This document shows positions 1 to 7,665 of a stretch of DNA of 21,127 nt, in pieces. The stretch is taken from positions 1 through 21,127 of the forward strand of contig URCD01000033.1 of assembly GCA_900546215.1 (NCBI GenBank). Direction: 5' to 3'. Position numbers and translations under genes: made by a program. How positions within the stretch are numbered: position 1 is the stretch's first letter; each line of letters opens with the position of its first letter. Under the pieces are notes generated by a model. It saw nothing but the letters and a program-made list of their open reading frames with translations, had not been told where the DNA came from and ran no database searches. Source of the DNA: an uncultured Eubacteriales bacterium (GTDB lineage Bacteria; Bacillota; Clostridia; Lachnospirales; Anaerotignaceae).

Positions 1-1542
1 GGCGAGCTTGGTCGCCTGTTCAATATCGTTTGAGGCCCCTGTTGTAACATCGCCAAAAATTATTTCCTCGGCGGCGCGTCCGCCTGTAAATGTCGCTATC
101 TTATTTTCCAGCTCTGTTTTAGTCATAAGATAGTGCTCTCCGTCCTCAACCTGCATTGTATATCCAAGAGCCCCGGATGTTCTCGGTATTATAGTTATCT
201 TCTGCACAGGGGCTGACTGGGTTTGGAGTGCTGCGACAAGTGCATGTCCAACCTCATGATAAGCTACAACAAGCTTCTCCTTGTCAGAAAGGATTTTATT
301 CTTTTTCTGATAACCTGCAATAACTACTTCTACGCTTTCCATAAGATCCTGCTGCTGTACTTTATCCCTGCCGTGCCTTACTGCACGAAGAGCAGCCTCA
401 TTTATTATATTGGCCAGCTCCGCACCCGATGCTCCGGCCGCAGCTTTCGCGATTGCAGCGTAGTCCACGTTTCCTGAGGTTTTTATTTTTGTTCCATGAA
501 CCTTTAGAATATCAATTCTTCCCTGCAGGTCAGGCAGCTCGACTGGTATACGCCTGTCGAAACGTCCGGGCCTTAACAGCGCAGGGTCGAGGGATTCCGG
601 GCGGTTCGTAGCAGCGAGTATAACTACGCCGTTATTTCCGTCAAAGCCGTCCATTTCAGTAAGAAGCTGATTGAGCGTCTGTTCTCTCTCATCATTTCCG
701 CCAATCTGTCCGTCTCGTTTTTTTCCAATTGTATCTATTTCGTCTATAAAGACTATACAGGGAGCCTTTTCTTTTGCCTGCTTAAACAAATCCCTTACCT
801 TAGCGGCGCCCATTCCAACAAACATCTGAACAAACTCTGAGCCTGATATTGAAAAGAAAGGTACATCCGCTTCCCCGGCAACAGCCTTCGCCAAAAGGGT
901 TTTACCTGTTCCCGGAGGGCCGACAAGAAGAGCTCCTTTAGGCAAAGATGCTCCTATTTCGGTATACTTCTGGGGATTGTGCAAATAATCAACTATTTCC
1001 TGCAAAAGCTCCTTGGCCTCTTCCTCACCAGCCACATCTTTGAATTTAATGCCGTTATCGCTTTTTACGTAAACCTTTGCGGCATTTTGACCGCTTCCCA
1101 TACCAAACTGCATCATAGTAGGGTTATTGCCCATTTTATTCATCATCTTTTTAGAGAGCCATCTGGATACAAAAATCATAAGCGCGATGGGTACTATTAT
1201 ACTGATGAGGTAATAAAGTATAGGATTCATCTCCCGTACTACCTCTTTGTCAAATTTCGCTCCCGAAGCATATAGACGGTCGACAAGCTGTGGGTCATTA
1301 AGATTTCCTGTTTTATATACATTCTCGCCGCTTTTGTCTGTGAAAACTATTTCGTCTGTATTAACCATTACAGAGCCTATTTCTTTATCCTCCATCATTG
1401 ACATAAATGTTCCGTAATCTACATCCTTGACTTGGCTTTTCAATGCCGACGGAAATACAAAGGTATTGAGTATTAATAATATAATAAGGGCGGCACACCA
1501 ATAAAATATCAGCGGCTTCTTATTAGGTTTTACTTCCTGCAT
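1..1542 (-). CDS. ftsH: ATP-dependent zinc metalloprotease FtsH (3' end outside the window)
   Basis: Membrane-anchored AAA+ protease that unfolds and degrades misfolded membrane and short-lived regulatory proteins, working as a hexamer on the cytoplasmic face. The reading frame is open from an ATG at 1542 to the window edge (514 codons). Two hydrophobic segments lie near residues 9-29 and 108-128 and flank the small extracytoplasmic domain. The AAA module has Walker A GPPGTGKT at 208-215, Walker B IVFIDEID at 263-270 and the second region of homology beginning ATNRP at about 311. The protease zinc site HEVGH is at 429-433, and the third ligand is the Asp of SNDIE (about 506). Roughly the last 90-130 residues expected for the family are missing only because the window ends. 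A ribosome site AAAGGAGAG precedes the ATG. It is divergent from a TetR gene and may be controlled by it. Confidence 0.97.
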   Translation of the reverse strand, partial: MQEVKPNKKPLIFYWCAALIILLILNTFVFPSALKSQVKDVDYGTFMSMMEDKEIGSVMVNTDEIVFTDKSGENVYKTGNLNDPQLVDRLYASGAKFDKEVVREMNPILYYLISIIVPIALMIFVSRWLSKKMMNKMGNNPTMMQFGMGSGQNAAKVYVKSDNGIKFKDVAGEEEAKELLQEIVDYLHNPQKYTEIGASLPKGALLVGPPGTGKTLLAKAVAGEADVPFFSISGSEFVQMFVGMGAAKVRDLFKQAKEKAPCIVFIDEIDTIGKKRDGQIGGNDEREQTLNQLLTEMDGFDGNNGVVILAATNRPESLDPALLRPGRFDRRIPVELPDLQGRIDILKVHGTKIKTSGNVDYAAIAKAAAGASGAELANIINEAALRAVRHGRDKVQQQDLMESVEVVIAGYQKKNKILSDKEKLVVAYHEVGHALVAALQTQSAPVQKITIIPRTSGALGYTMQVEDGEHYLMTKTELENKIATFTGGRAAEEIIFGDVTTGASNDIEQATKLA

Positions 1543-1562
1543 ATTCTTCTCTCCTTTAAAAT

Positions 1563-1576
1563 GTTACACTTGTAAC
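1563..1576. promoter_or_regulatory. Candidate TetR operator (perfect 6-2-6 palindrome)
   Basis: GTTACACTTGTAAC is a perfect inverted repeat (GTTACA, 2-base centre, TGTAAC). It lies just downstream of the predicted ftsH start point, about 21 bases before the ftsH ATG, and covers the TTGTAA used as -35 by the predicted tetR promoter. That placement would let one bound dimer block both genes. The assignment to the adjacent TetR is inferred from position and symmetry. Confidence 0.6.
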
Positions 1577-1599
1577 TAAATGCTTTTTTGTATTATAAT
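1570..1599 (+). promoter_or_regulatory. Probable promoter of the tetR gene
   Basis: TTGTAA (1570-1575), an 18-base spacer and TATAAT (1594-1599) point toward the TetR gene. The -35 lies inside the palindrome, as expected for an autorepressed gene. The -10 region is shared back-to-back with the ftsH -10 in an A/T-rich block. Confidence 0.5.
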
Positions 1600-1620
1600 A
1601 TTATAAGTATAGGTTTTCAA
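1592..1620 (-). promoter_or_regulatory. sigma-A promoter of ftsH
   Basis: On the minus strand TTGAAA (plus 1615-1620), a 17-base spacer and TATAAT (plus 1592-1597) form a near-consensus promoter. The start would fall near 1585, leaving a leader of about 43 bases to the ftsH ATG. A second TATAAT lies upstream at plus 1600-1605 but at the wrong spacing for this -35. Confidence 0.75.
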
Positions 1621-1670
1621 TTGGATTTTAATTAAAATAAATTAATGTAAGAAATTTGAAAGGAATTACC

Positions 1671-2195
1671 ATGATTAAGAATACGACAAAGGAATGCTTA
1701 TTTACAGCCCTAATGCTCTTAATGGAGCAAAAAAGCTACGATAAAATAACTGTAACAGATATAACAAGAAAAGCCGGAGTATCCAGAATGAGCTTTTATC
1801 GCTGCTATTGTACAAAAGAGGATGTGCTTCTGGATGCGGCTGACAGATTATTAGATGAATTTCAGACTGAGCTTGAAATGTGCAGCAGTATTGAGCCTGA
1901 GGACTTTGCTAAAAGATATTTTCAAAAGCTCCAGAAAAATAAAAATTTGATAAAGGGAATAGAAAAGGCCGGGTGCGATGAAAAGCTGTTCAGCATTGAG
2001 TTAAAATACAATAAGCTGATAATGGAGAAAAAAATCAAAAGCCGCCCTCTCTCAATTGAGGATACAATGCTGCTGTATTATCATACGGGAGGCATACATG
2101 AAATGATAAAGTATTGGTGTTACCTCGATTTTGATATACCAATCGAGGAAATACTTAAAGTTATGTCAAAGGCTACTCCTTATCTGCCCGAATAA
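1671..2195 (+). CDS. TetR/AcrR family transcriptional regulator
   Basis: Small DNA-binding repressor of 174 residues. The N-terminal helix-turn-helix covers about residues 26-46 and carries the family pattern ITVTDITRKAGVSRMSFYRC, followed by a helical ligand and dimer domain. An upstream in-frame TTG at 1656 would add five residues, but the ribosome site GAAAGGA at about 1658-1664 is correctly spaced for the ATG at 1671, so I use that start. The C-terminal domain is short, like the TetR proteins often found near dhaS-type or uncharacterised operons, and its inducer cannot be told from sequence. The gene is monocistronic: divergent from ftsH and ended by a bidirectional terminator shared with sfsA. 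Likely targets are itself and ftsH. Confidence 0.9.
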   Translation: MIKNTTKECLFTALMLLMEQKSYDKITVTDITRKAGVSRMSFYRCYCTKEDVLLDAADRLLDEFQTELEMCSSIEPEDFAKRYFQKLQKNKNLIKGIEKAGCDEKLFSIELKYNKLIMEKKIKSRPLSIEDTMLLYYHTGGIHEMIKYWCYLDFDIPIEEILKVMSKATPYLPE

Positions 2196-2225
2196 ATAAA
2201 GGCTGATATTTAGTCAGCCTTTATT
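2195..2225. terminator. Bidirectional terminator between tetR and sfsA
   Basis: The arms AAAGGCTGA (2198-2206) and TCAGCCTTT (2214-2222) pair perfectly, and AAT/ATT extends the stem to about 12 base pairs around a 7-base loop. A/T runs on both sides suit both directions. The hairpin includes the sfsA stop codon, so the two convergent genes share it. Confidence 0.85.
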
Positions 2226-3094
2226 TTCACTTCTATTTTTTTATCTATCAGCATTGAATTTACATCTGTAATACAGTCATAGGCAAGTATTTTCACTCCA
2301 GCCTCAGACGCCCTTTTAAGTTCTTTTGAAAATTCCGGGTCAGTATTATAATTCGGTTCAAAGGATTTAATATTTTTCATCTGAATTACAAAAAGAACAG
2401 AGCATTCATAGCCTTCCTCATGAGCCTTAATAAGCTCTCTTACATGCTTCGCTCCCCTTTCAGTTGGTGCGTCAGGAAATCTTGCCGTGCCGTTTACATC
2501 AAGCGTAACTCCCTTTACTTCCACAAATCCGCATTGTCCGTTTTTCTCATAATACAAATCGAATCGTGAATTTCCGTATTTTACTTCACGCCTTACTTTA
2601 TCCGGCTCTCCTATCTCAGTAATTACACCGGAAGCCAGTGCTTCGTATGCCGCTAAATTGGGGGCCTGTGAATCAATATTTACGATTTCTCTCCCTTTAT
2701 AAACAGCAATCAGCGAGTATTTGGTCTTTCTGGAAGGATTTTTGCTTTTCTCCAGTATGACTCTTACTCCCTCTACTAATAATTCCTTTAGCCTTCCTGT
2801 ATTTTTAACATGCACGCTTTCCGGTCTGCCATCTATTATAACCTCAGCAATAAAACGGTTAGGCCTCTTTACAAATTTGGCCTCAAACCTGTATTTCTGT
2901 TTAGAGTTTGGATACTTTTGATGGTCAACCTCCGAGGTAAACATATCATATGGCCTTATATATAGCTTTTGTTCACCATACAAGGCCCTGTAAACAACAT
3001 ACTTTTCACCGGTTTCGCTGTGAACAGCTATGTCTTCAACCAGATAAAGGTTGCCTTTAAAATGCCTGTAGATTTTATTAAGCTGAAGTTCCAT
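2210..3094 (-). CDS. sfsA: DUF1653 - SfsA fusion protein (putative DNA/RNA nuclease)
   Basis: Protein of 294 residues, about 60 longer at its N terminus than ordinary SfsA (about 230-240). Residues 8-55 match the small DUF1653 fold (pattern YRHFKGNLYLVEDIA, then VVYRALYG and the IRPYDMF end). From about residue 68 the rest is SfsA: OB-like N-terminal part, then a PD-(D/E)xK nuclease-like core with SRFDL (176-180), FVEVKGVTL (190-198) and FPDAPTERGAKH (206-217). SfsA was named for stimulating maltose genes in E. coli and has since been described as a nuclease; the role here is not known. ATG at 3094 is preceded by AGGAG with 7-base spacing. It follows alaA by 26 bases without a terminator, so it should share the alanine T-box. 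Confidence 0.9.
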   Translation of the reverse strand: MELQLNKIYRHFKGNLYLVEDIAVHSETGEKYVVYRALYGEQKLYIRPYDMFTSEVDHQKYPNSKQKYRFEAKFVKRPNRFIAEVIIDGRPESVHVKNTGRLKELLVEGVRVILEKSKNPSRKTKYSLIAVYKGREIVNIDSQAPNLAAYEALASGVITEIGEPDKVRREVKYGNSRFDLYYEKNGQCGFVEVKGVTLDVNGTARFPDAPTERGAKHVRELIKAHEEGYECSVLFVIQMKNIKSFEPNYNTDPEFSKELKRASEAGVKILAYDCITDVNSMLIDKKIEVKIKAD

Positions 3095-3120
3095 AACATT
3101 TCTCCTATAACGTTCTTAAT

Positions 3121-4335
3121 TTATTGGTGGTAAGTGCTTAAGAAATCACCAAGCTCCGAACACGCAAATTCAAGCTGGTCTGTTTCAGCAAGATAAACCA
3201 TTCTGAAATGGTCAGGTTCATCCCAATGAAAGCCCCTTCCGTGTGTAACGAGTATCTTTTTCTTTTTAAGAAAATCAAGCGCAAACTGTTCGTCATCTTT
3301 TAAATTAAATTTCTCTTTATCCAGCTTAGGGAAAATATAAAATGCCGCTTTTGGCTTTACAACGCTTACACCGGGTATATCTTTAAGTGCGTTATATATA
3401 CATTCCCTTTGTTCGTAAACGCGTCCTCCGGGCATAATGTATTCATCAGAGGTCTGTATTCCTCCCATTGCGGTCTGTATTATCGCCTGTCCTGGGACAT
3501 TAGAGCATAAGCGCATTGATGAAAGCATATTAAGACCCTCTATATATCCCTTTGCCTTGCTCTTATCACCGCTTAGCGCCATCCAGCCTATTCTCCAGCC
3601 GGCCACTCTGTGTGATTTGGAAAGCCCGTTAAGATTAACGCATAAAAGGTCAGGGCACAGCGAACCGAGAGCTACATGCTTAAGTCCGTCCATAACAAGC
3701 CTGTCATAAATCTCATCTGCAAATATAATAAGCTCATTTTCTCTTGCAACCTCAACTATTTCCTCAAGAACTTCTTTAGGATAAAGAGCGCCTGTTGGAT
3801 TGTTAGGGTTTATAACAACAATTCCCTTTGTTCTTGAAGTAACCTTGTTTCTTATGTCATCAATGTCAGGATACCATTCAGCCTGTTCATCACACATATA
3901 GTGGACAGCTTTTCCTCCTGCAAGCGTTACGGAAGCTGTCCAAAGAGGATAATCAGGCATAGGGACAAGAATTTCGTCACCATTGTTTAACAGACCCTGC
4001 ATGCACATTGTAATAAGTTCACTGACACCGTTTCCAGTATATATATCAGGTATATCCACATTAGGTATATTTTTAAGCTGGCAGTACTGCATAATAGCCT
4101 TTCTTGCAGAAAACATCCCCTTTGAGTCGGAATATCCCTCAGTATCTCTAAGATTATAAATCATATCTCTTATCATCTCGTCAGGTGCTGCAAAGCGGAA
4201 TGACGCGGGGTTTCCAATATTGAGCTTGAGTATTCTCATGCCCATTGCTTCCATTTTATTAGCCTCGTCAAGGACAGGTCCTCTTATATCATAGCTTACA
4301 TCGTCTAATTTATTAGATTTTTCAAATATCCTCAT
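3121..4335 (-). CDS. alaA: Alanine aminotransferase, AlaA type (PLP class I)
   Basis: Fold-type I PLP aminotransferase of 404 residues, expected to convert pyruvate and glutamate to alanine and 2-oxoglutarate in the cytoplasm. Visible marks are the NPNNPTG loop (176-182), the cofactor-binding D207-E208-I-Y210, and the Schiff-base lysine K240 in NGLSKSHRVAGWR. The segment after it (KGYIEGLNMLSSMRLCSNVP) is typical of the AlaA/YfbQ branch rather than HisC or AspC. ATG at 4335 has AGAAGGAG eight bases upstream. The preceding T-box leader carries an alanine specifier codon, which independently supports an alanine role and argues against a general aspartate or aromatic aminotransferase. It is followed by sfsA. 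Confidence 0.88.
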   Translation of the reverse strand: MRIFEKSNKLDDVSYDIRGPVLDEANKMEAMGMRILKLNIGNPASFRFAAPDEMIRDMIYNLRDTEGYSDSKGMFSARKAIMQYCQLKNIPNVDIPDIYTGNGVSELITMCMQGLLNNGDEILVPMPDYPLWTASVTLAGGKAVHYMCDEQAEWYPDIDDIRNKVTSRTKGIVVINPNNPTGALYPKEVLEEIVEVARENELIIFADEIYDRLVMDGLKHVALGSLCPDLLCVNLNGLSKSHRVAGWRIGWMALSGDKSKAKGYIEGLNMLSSMRLCSNVPGQAIIQTAMGGIQTSDEYIMPGGRVYEQRECIYNALKDIPGVSVVKPKAAFYIFPKLDKEKFNLKDDEQFALDFLKKKKILVTHGRGFHWDEPDHFRMVYLAETDQLEFACSELGDFLSTYHQ

Positions 4336-4381
4336 AATCCAACACTCCTTCTAAATCATAGTAGAGAAATTTTAATTTGCA

Positions 4382-4414
4382 TAAATAAAGCCCTAAGCAT
4401 AAAATGCTTAGGGC
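4382..4414 (-). terminator. Regulated terminator of the alanine T-box
   Basis: Minus-strand GCCCTAAGCAT and ATGCTTAGGGC (plus 4404-4414 and 4390-4400) form an 11 base-pair stem with a 3-base loop, followed by TTTATTTAT. It is the alternative to the antiterminator formed with the T-box bulge. It is also the first terminator downstream of the his operon. Confidence 0.88.
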
Positions 4415-4657
4415 GAACAATGTCCGTGTTACCACCTAAATTCAAGGCCTAGGCCTTGCTCTCTGCCGGTACTGTCATACCGCTTCCCTATAACGTGGGA
4501 ATAACGTTGAAGCCTACTAACGCGCGCTGTTTTCGGTTCAAAGCTCAAAGACTGCTTCCCTCAATCCGCATAAGAACTCCCACCGTCCGTTCTCTCTCTG
4601 AAATGCTGCAATAAAGGTACTCCTTCTTATCACTGCCTGTATACAGTATTTATGTAT
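4390..4657 (-). promoter_or_regulatory. T-box riboswitch, alanine (GCA specifier), controlling alaA-sfsA
   Basis: Minus-strand leader with all the landmarks of a T-box. Stem I starts with GATAAGAAGGAGTA and has the AGAGAG bulge and GGTGGGA distal loop. The 3' side of the specifier loop reads GAA-GCA-GTC (plus 4550-4558), so the specifier is GCA, an alanine codon (plus 4553-4555). CCTT and GAGG pair just above the loop, and AAGA and TCTT below it. The T-box bulge is TTAGGTGGTAACACGG (plus 4424-4439); its TGGT pairs with an ACCA acceptor end, fitting the A73 discriminator of tRNA-Ala. The terminator follows. Uncharged tRNA-Ala should stabilise the antiterminator and turn on alaA. Confidence 0.93.
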
Positions 4658-4663
4658 ATCGAT

Positions 4664-4691
4664 ATTATACATCTCTTTTTGATATTGTCAA
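4664..4691 (-). promoter_or_regulatory. sigma-A promoter of the T-box-alaA-sfsA unit
   Basis: Minus-strand TTGACA (plus 4686-4691), a 16-base spacer and TATAAT (plus 4664-4669). The -35 lies nine bases beyond the hisK stop codon, so the unit has its own promoter although transcripts from the his operon could also enter it. Confidence 0.78.
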
Positions 4692-4699
4692 CACAAATT

Positions 4700-5515
4700 T
4701 TAAAAAGAAATTTCAGTAAGCTCCCCATTTTTGAAAACAACAGCCGCATCAAAGCCGCATTTTTTAGCAAGACGTGCAGCCTCGTCAAATTTGTAACATA
4801 ATCCGTTGGCATCGTGGGCGTCGCCCGAAAAAATAATCCTACCGCCAAGCTTTGCCCATTTCATAAGTATATCCTCTTGGGGATATGGTTCACTTTTATA
4901 ACCTCTCGAAATAGCTCCTGTATTTATCTCAAGGATTTTATCCTTTGCGGCGAGCCTGTAAAGCGCCTCGTTAACCGCTGATTCATAGCGTTTATTTCTT
5001 GTATCAAAAAGCTTACCGCCCTCATTAAACTTAGTCACTAAATCAAAATGTCCTATTATATCGGCATATGACGTATTTGATATTAACGCAACCTCTTTGT
5101 AATAGTCCTCACAAAAGGCAAATATATCTCCGTCATAATGCCTTTCAATATTGTCCATAAACACTTTTTCGCTTTCGTCTATACACAAATATATTCCGTC
5201 TTTCAGCACATAATGAACTGAACATATTACATAATCAAATCTAGAAATGTCAGTTATATCTGAAAATCTGTCTCTCTCTATTCCCAGATATATCTCAATA
5301 CGACCTTTATATTTCCTTTTTAACAGCGAAATTTCTCTTATGTACTTCTCAGTATCCTCAGTGCTCATACAGTAGGTTTCGTCAAAAGACGTATGGGAAT
5401 GCCCTGAAAAACCGATTGCGTCCATTTTTTTAAGAATGGCAGCCTCAGTCATCTCCTCAAGAGAAAGTTTCCCATCGCAGTATGTACTGTGTGTATGAAA
5501 GTCTGAATTTATCAT
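4700..5515 (-). CDS. hisK: Histidinol-phosphatase, PHP family (HisK/HisJ type)
   Basis: Metal-dependent phosphatase of 271 residues that removes phosphate from L-histidinol phosphate, the next-to-last stage of histidine synthesis. The PHP fold is marked by the N-terminal D-F-H-T-H-S (H7, H9), the GFSGHSH motif (about 35-41), the C-S-V-H-Y strand near 100, and SGDAHD near the C terminus (about 230-235), which supply the metal-binding His and Asp residues. It replaces the HAD-type phosphatase domain fused to HisB in enterobacteria, and the HisB here is accordingly monofunctional. The ATG overlaps the hisIE stop as ATGA. It is the last gene of the operon, with no terminator behind it before the alaA promoter. 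Confidence 0.9.
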   Translation of the reverse strand: MINSDFHTHSTYCDGKLSLEEMTEAAILKKMDAIGFSGHSHTSFDETYCMSTEDTEKYIREISLLKRKYKGRIEIYLGIERDRFSDITDISRFDYVICSVHYVLKDGIYLCIDESEKVFMDNIERHYDGDIFAFCEDYYKEVALISNTSYADIIGHFDLVTKFNEGGKLFDTRNKRYESAVNEALYRLAAKDKILEINTGAISRGYKSEPYPQEDILMKWAKLGGRIIFSGDAHDANGLCYKFDEAARLAKKCGFDAAVVFKNGELTEISF

Positions 5516-6162
5516 TTAGTCATTTTCTCCTGTTTTACTTTATGGTCAATAACATGGCGTGACGCCAGCTCATTTCTAATATCCTCCAGTGATATGCCCA
5601 TCTGAATCATAAGTACCATGACATGATAACAAAGATCGGATATTTCATAAACAGTTTCTTTTTTGTCGTCCGCCTTAGCCGCAATAATAACCTCTGTAGA
5701 CTCTTCTCCAACCTTTTTTAGTATCTTATCTATTCCCTTTTGGAATAAATATGTTGTGTACGACCCTTCTATTTCATCTGTTTTTCTTCCTTTTATGAGT
5801 TCCATAAGACCATCGTAAGTAAAATAGTCAATCTCATTATTCTCATACACCGTATCATTGAAACACGAATCCGTGCCAAGATGGCAAGCAGGTCCGTCCT
5901 TTTTAACCATGACTGTAAGGGCGTCTCTGTCACAGTCCGCGGTAATTTTTACTATATGCTGATAGTTTCCGGATGTTTCTCCCTTTCTCCATAATTCCTG
6001 TCTTGAGCGTGACCAAAAGCATGTTTTTCCTTCCTTTATGCTTATTTCAAGGCTCTCTTTGTTCATATACGCCACAGTGAGTACATTCTTGCTTTCGGCG
6101 TCAACTACAACAGCCGGAATAAGCCCTTTTTCATCAAACTTAAGTTCGTTTATATCAAGCAT
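5512..6162 (-). CDS. hisIE: Bifunctional phosphoribosyl-AMP cyclohydrolase / phosphoribosyl-ATP pyrophosphohydrolase
   Basis: Cytoplasmic bifunctional enzyme: the C-terminal HisE domain hydrolyses phosphoribosyl-ATP to phosphoribosyl-AMP, and the N-terminal HisI domain opens the adenine ring. In HisI, D76, D78 and D80 (DCDRD) and cysteines C77, C93 and C100 (GPACHLGTDSC) match the metal ligands of the family. The HisE part (about 125-216) holds KKVGEESTEVIIAAK, its MazG-like metal-binding helix. An ATG at 6177 overlaps the hisF stop (ATGA) and would add five residues, but GAGGGAG lies correctly before the ATG at 6162 and no ribosome site precedes 6177, so I prefer 6162 (216 residues). Confidence 0.95.
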   Translation of the reverse strand: MLDINELKFDEKGLIPAVVVDAESKNVLTVAYMNKESLEISIKEGKTCFWSRSRQELWRKGETSGNYQHIVKITADCDRDALTVMVKKDGPACHLGTDSCFNDTVYENNEIDYFTYDGLMELIKGRKTDEIEGSYTTYLFQKGIDKILKKVGEESTEVIIAAKADDKKETVYEISDLCYHVMVLMIQMGISLEDIRNELASRHVIDHKVKQEKMTK

Positions 6163-6173
6163 AGTATTCTCCC

Positions 6174-6932
6174 TCATATTCTTACGTTTATATTTTCATT
6201 TTTAAGTCTTCTTTTAAGTTCATTTATGCTTACTTCTCCAAAATGGAATATAGAAGCGGCCAGTCCCGCGTCCACCTTAGGAATCGACTTAAACAGCTTT
6301 ACAAAATCCTCTATTGAGCCTGCTCCGCCGGAGGCTATAACAGGAACTGATACAGCGTCACAAACTGCTTCGAGCATTTCAATATCAAATCCTCCCTTAA
6401 CTCCATCTGTATCAATACTATTTACAACTACTTCTCCCACTCCGTCAGCGACAGATTTTTTAATCCATTCAATAGCGTCCATTCCGGTATTGTCACGTCC
6501 GCCTCTTGCAAACACTGTAAACCTTCCGTCCACACGTTTTACATCTGCCGAAAGAACAACGCACTGGTCGCCGTATTTTTTTGCGGCTTCGCGTATTAAA
6601 GAAGGATTTTTTATGGCTCCTGAGTTTACGCTGACCTTATCAGCACCGCACTTTAAAACACGGTCAAAATCGTCTACCGTATTTATTCCTCCGCCTACTG
6701 TAAGCGGTATAAAAATTTCGGCTGCCGCTTCCTTAAGTATTCCGGTAAAAAGGCTCCTTCCCTCAGCAGAAGCGGTTATATCATAAAAAACAAGCTCATC
6801 GGCTCCGCCGTCACTGTAAAGCCTGGCCAGCTCAACCGGAGAAGAAACATCGTTTAGTCCAGAAAAATTTATTCCCTTTACAACTCGTCCGTCTTTTACA
6901 TCCAGACACGGTATAATTCTTTTGGTAATCAT
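6174..6932 (-). CDS. hisF: Imidazole glycerol phosphate synthase, cyclase subunit
   Basis: Beta/alpha barrel of 252 residues that uses ammonia delivered by HisH to convert PRFAR to imidazole glycerol phosphate and AICAR. The catalytic aspartates are visible as D11 (IIPCLDVKDGRVVKG) and D130 (VVLSADVK), and phosphate-binding glycine loops occur at TVGGGI (78-83) and ASGGAGS. Length is normal. It starts two bases after hisA ends, with GGGGGAA upstream as ribosome site, and its partner HisH is encoded two genes upstream in the same operon. Confidence 0.97.
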   Translation of the reverse strand: MITKRIIPCLDVKDGRVVKGINFSGLNDVSSPVELARLYSDGGADELVFYDITASAEGRSLFTGILKEAAAEIFIPLTVGGGINTVDDFDRVLKCGADKVSVNSGAIKNPSLIREAAKKYGDQCVVLSADVKRVDGRFTVFARGGRDNTGMDAIEWIKKSVADGVGEVVVNSIDTDGVKGGFDIEMLEAVCDAVSVPVIASGGAGSIEDFVKLFKSIPKVDAGLAASIFHFGEVSINELKRRLKNENINVRI

Positions 6933-6934
6933 AT

Positions 6935-7654
6935 TTATTCCCCCTTAGCCGCCTGTACTGCTTCCTTAAGGTCTAAAGCCCCTTCATACAGCGCCTTGCC
7001 CAAAATTGCCCCATACATATTCATACCGGCAAGTTTTTTTATGTCCTCTATTGTAGATACTCCGCCTGAGGCTATTATATTTAAGTCAAACAATTCATTT
7101 AGTTCTTTATAAAGCTCAATATTTGTTCCGCTGAGCATACCATCCTTTGATATGTCAGTGCATATAACAGTTTTTATACCTATCTTTTCCAATCCACGGC
7201 AGAAATCAAAGCATTTTACATCCGTAACTTCAAGCCATCCTTTGACTGCAACAAAACCGTCTTTTATATCCACTCCAACGGCTATTTTGTCTCCATAGTT
7301 GGCAGCCGCCCTCTTTAGAAAGAGACTGTCCTTCACTGCGGCTGTACCAAGAATTACCCTTGATACTCCGGCATCTATATATTTCTTAATAACATCATCG
7401 TTTCTTATTCCGCCGCCAATTTCAACCTTCATGTCGGTTTTATCAATTATGGCCTTAACCGTATTGAAATTTGCCGTTGTTCCATCTTTTGCCCCTTCCA
7501 AATCCACTACATGCAAATATTGCGCACCGCTTTCAGCAAATTTTTCGGCAAATTCAGGCGGATTATTGCTGTAAATCTTCATCTGGTTATAATCGCCCTT
7601 GGAAAGTCGGACAGCCGAGCCTTTATATAAATCTATAGCAGGAAGTATATACAT
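6935..7654 (-). CDS. hisA: ProFAR isomerase (HisA)
   Basis: Beta/alpha barrel isomerase of 239 residues that performs the Amadori rearrangement of ProFAR to PRFAR. The two catalytic aspartates D8 (LPAIDLYKGSAVRL) and D129 (AVGVDIKDG) are present, as is the phosphate loop EIGGGIR (79-85). It shares ancestry with neighbouring hisF. ATG at 7654 is preceded by AAAGGAG at 7-8 bases. Eleven bases separate it from hisH. Confidence 0.97.
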   Translation of the reverse strand: MYILPAIDLYKGSAVRLSKGDYNQMKIYSNNPPEFAEKFAESGAQYLHVVDLEGAKDGTTANFNTVKAIIDKTDMKVEIGGGIRNDDVIKKYIDAGVSRVILGTAAVKDSLFLKRAAANYGDKIAVGVDIKDGFVAVKGWLEVTDVKCFDFCRGLEKIGIKTVICTDISKDGMLSGTNIELYKELNELFDLNIIASGGVSTIEDIKKLAGMNMYGAILGKALYEGALDLKEAVQAAKGE

Positions 7655-7665
7655 AATTTTCTCCT

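Noticed and set aside
4444..4459. Perfect 16-base palindrome CAAGGCCTAGGCCTTG as a possible operator
   Set aside because: It lies inside the T-box leader between Stem I and the T-box bulge, where a short helix (Stem III) is expected, so RNA structure explains it.
4630..4848. 72-codon minus-strand reading frame across the T-box promoter
   Set aside because: It overlaps the 3' end of hisK in another frame, runs over the alaA promoter, and shows no family similarity or ribosome site.
6226..6786. 186-codon plus-strand reading frame opposite hisF
   Set aside because: It is antisense to the well-supported hisF, has Ser/Pro/Thr-rich composition typical of a shadow frame, and no start context.
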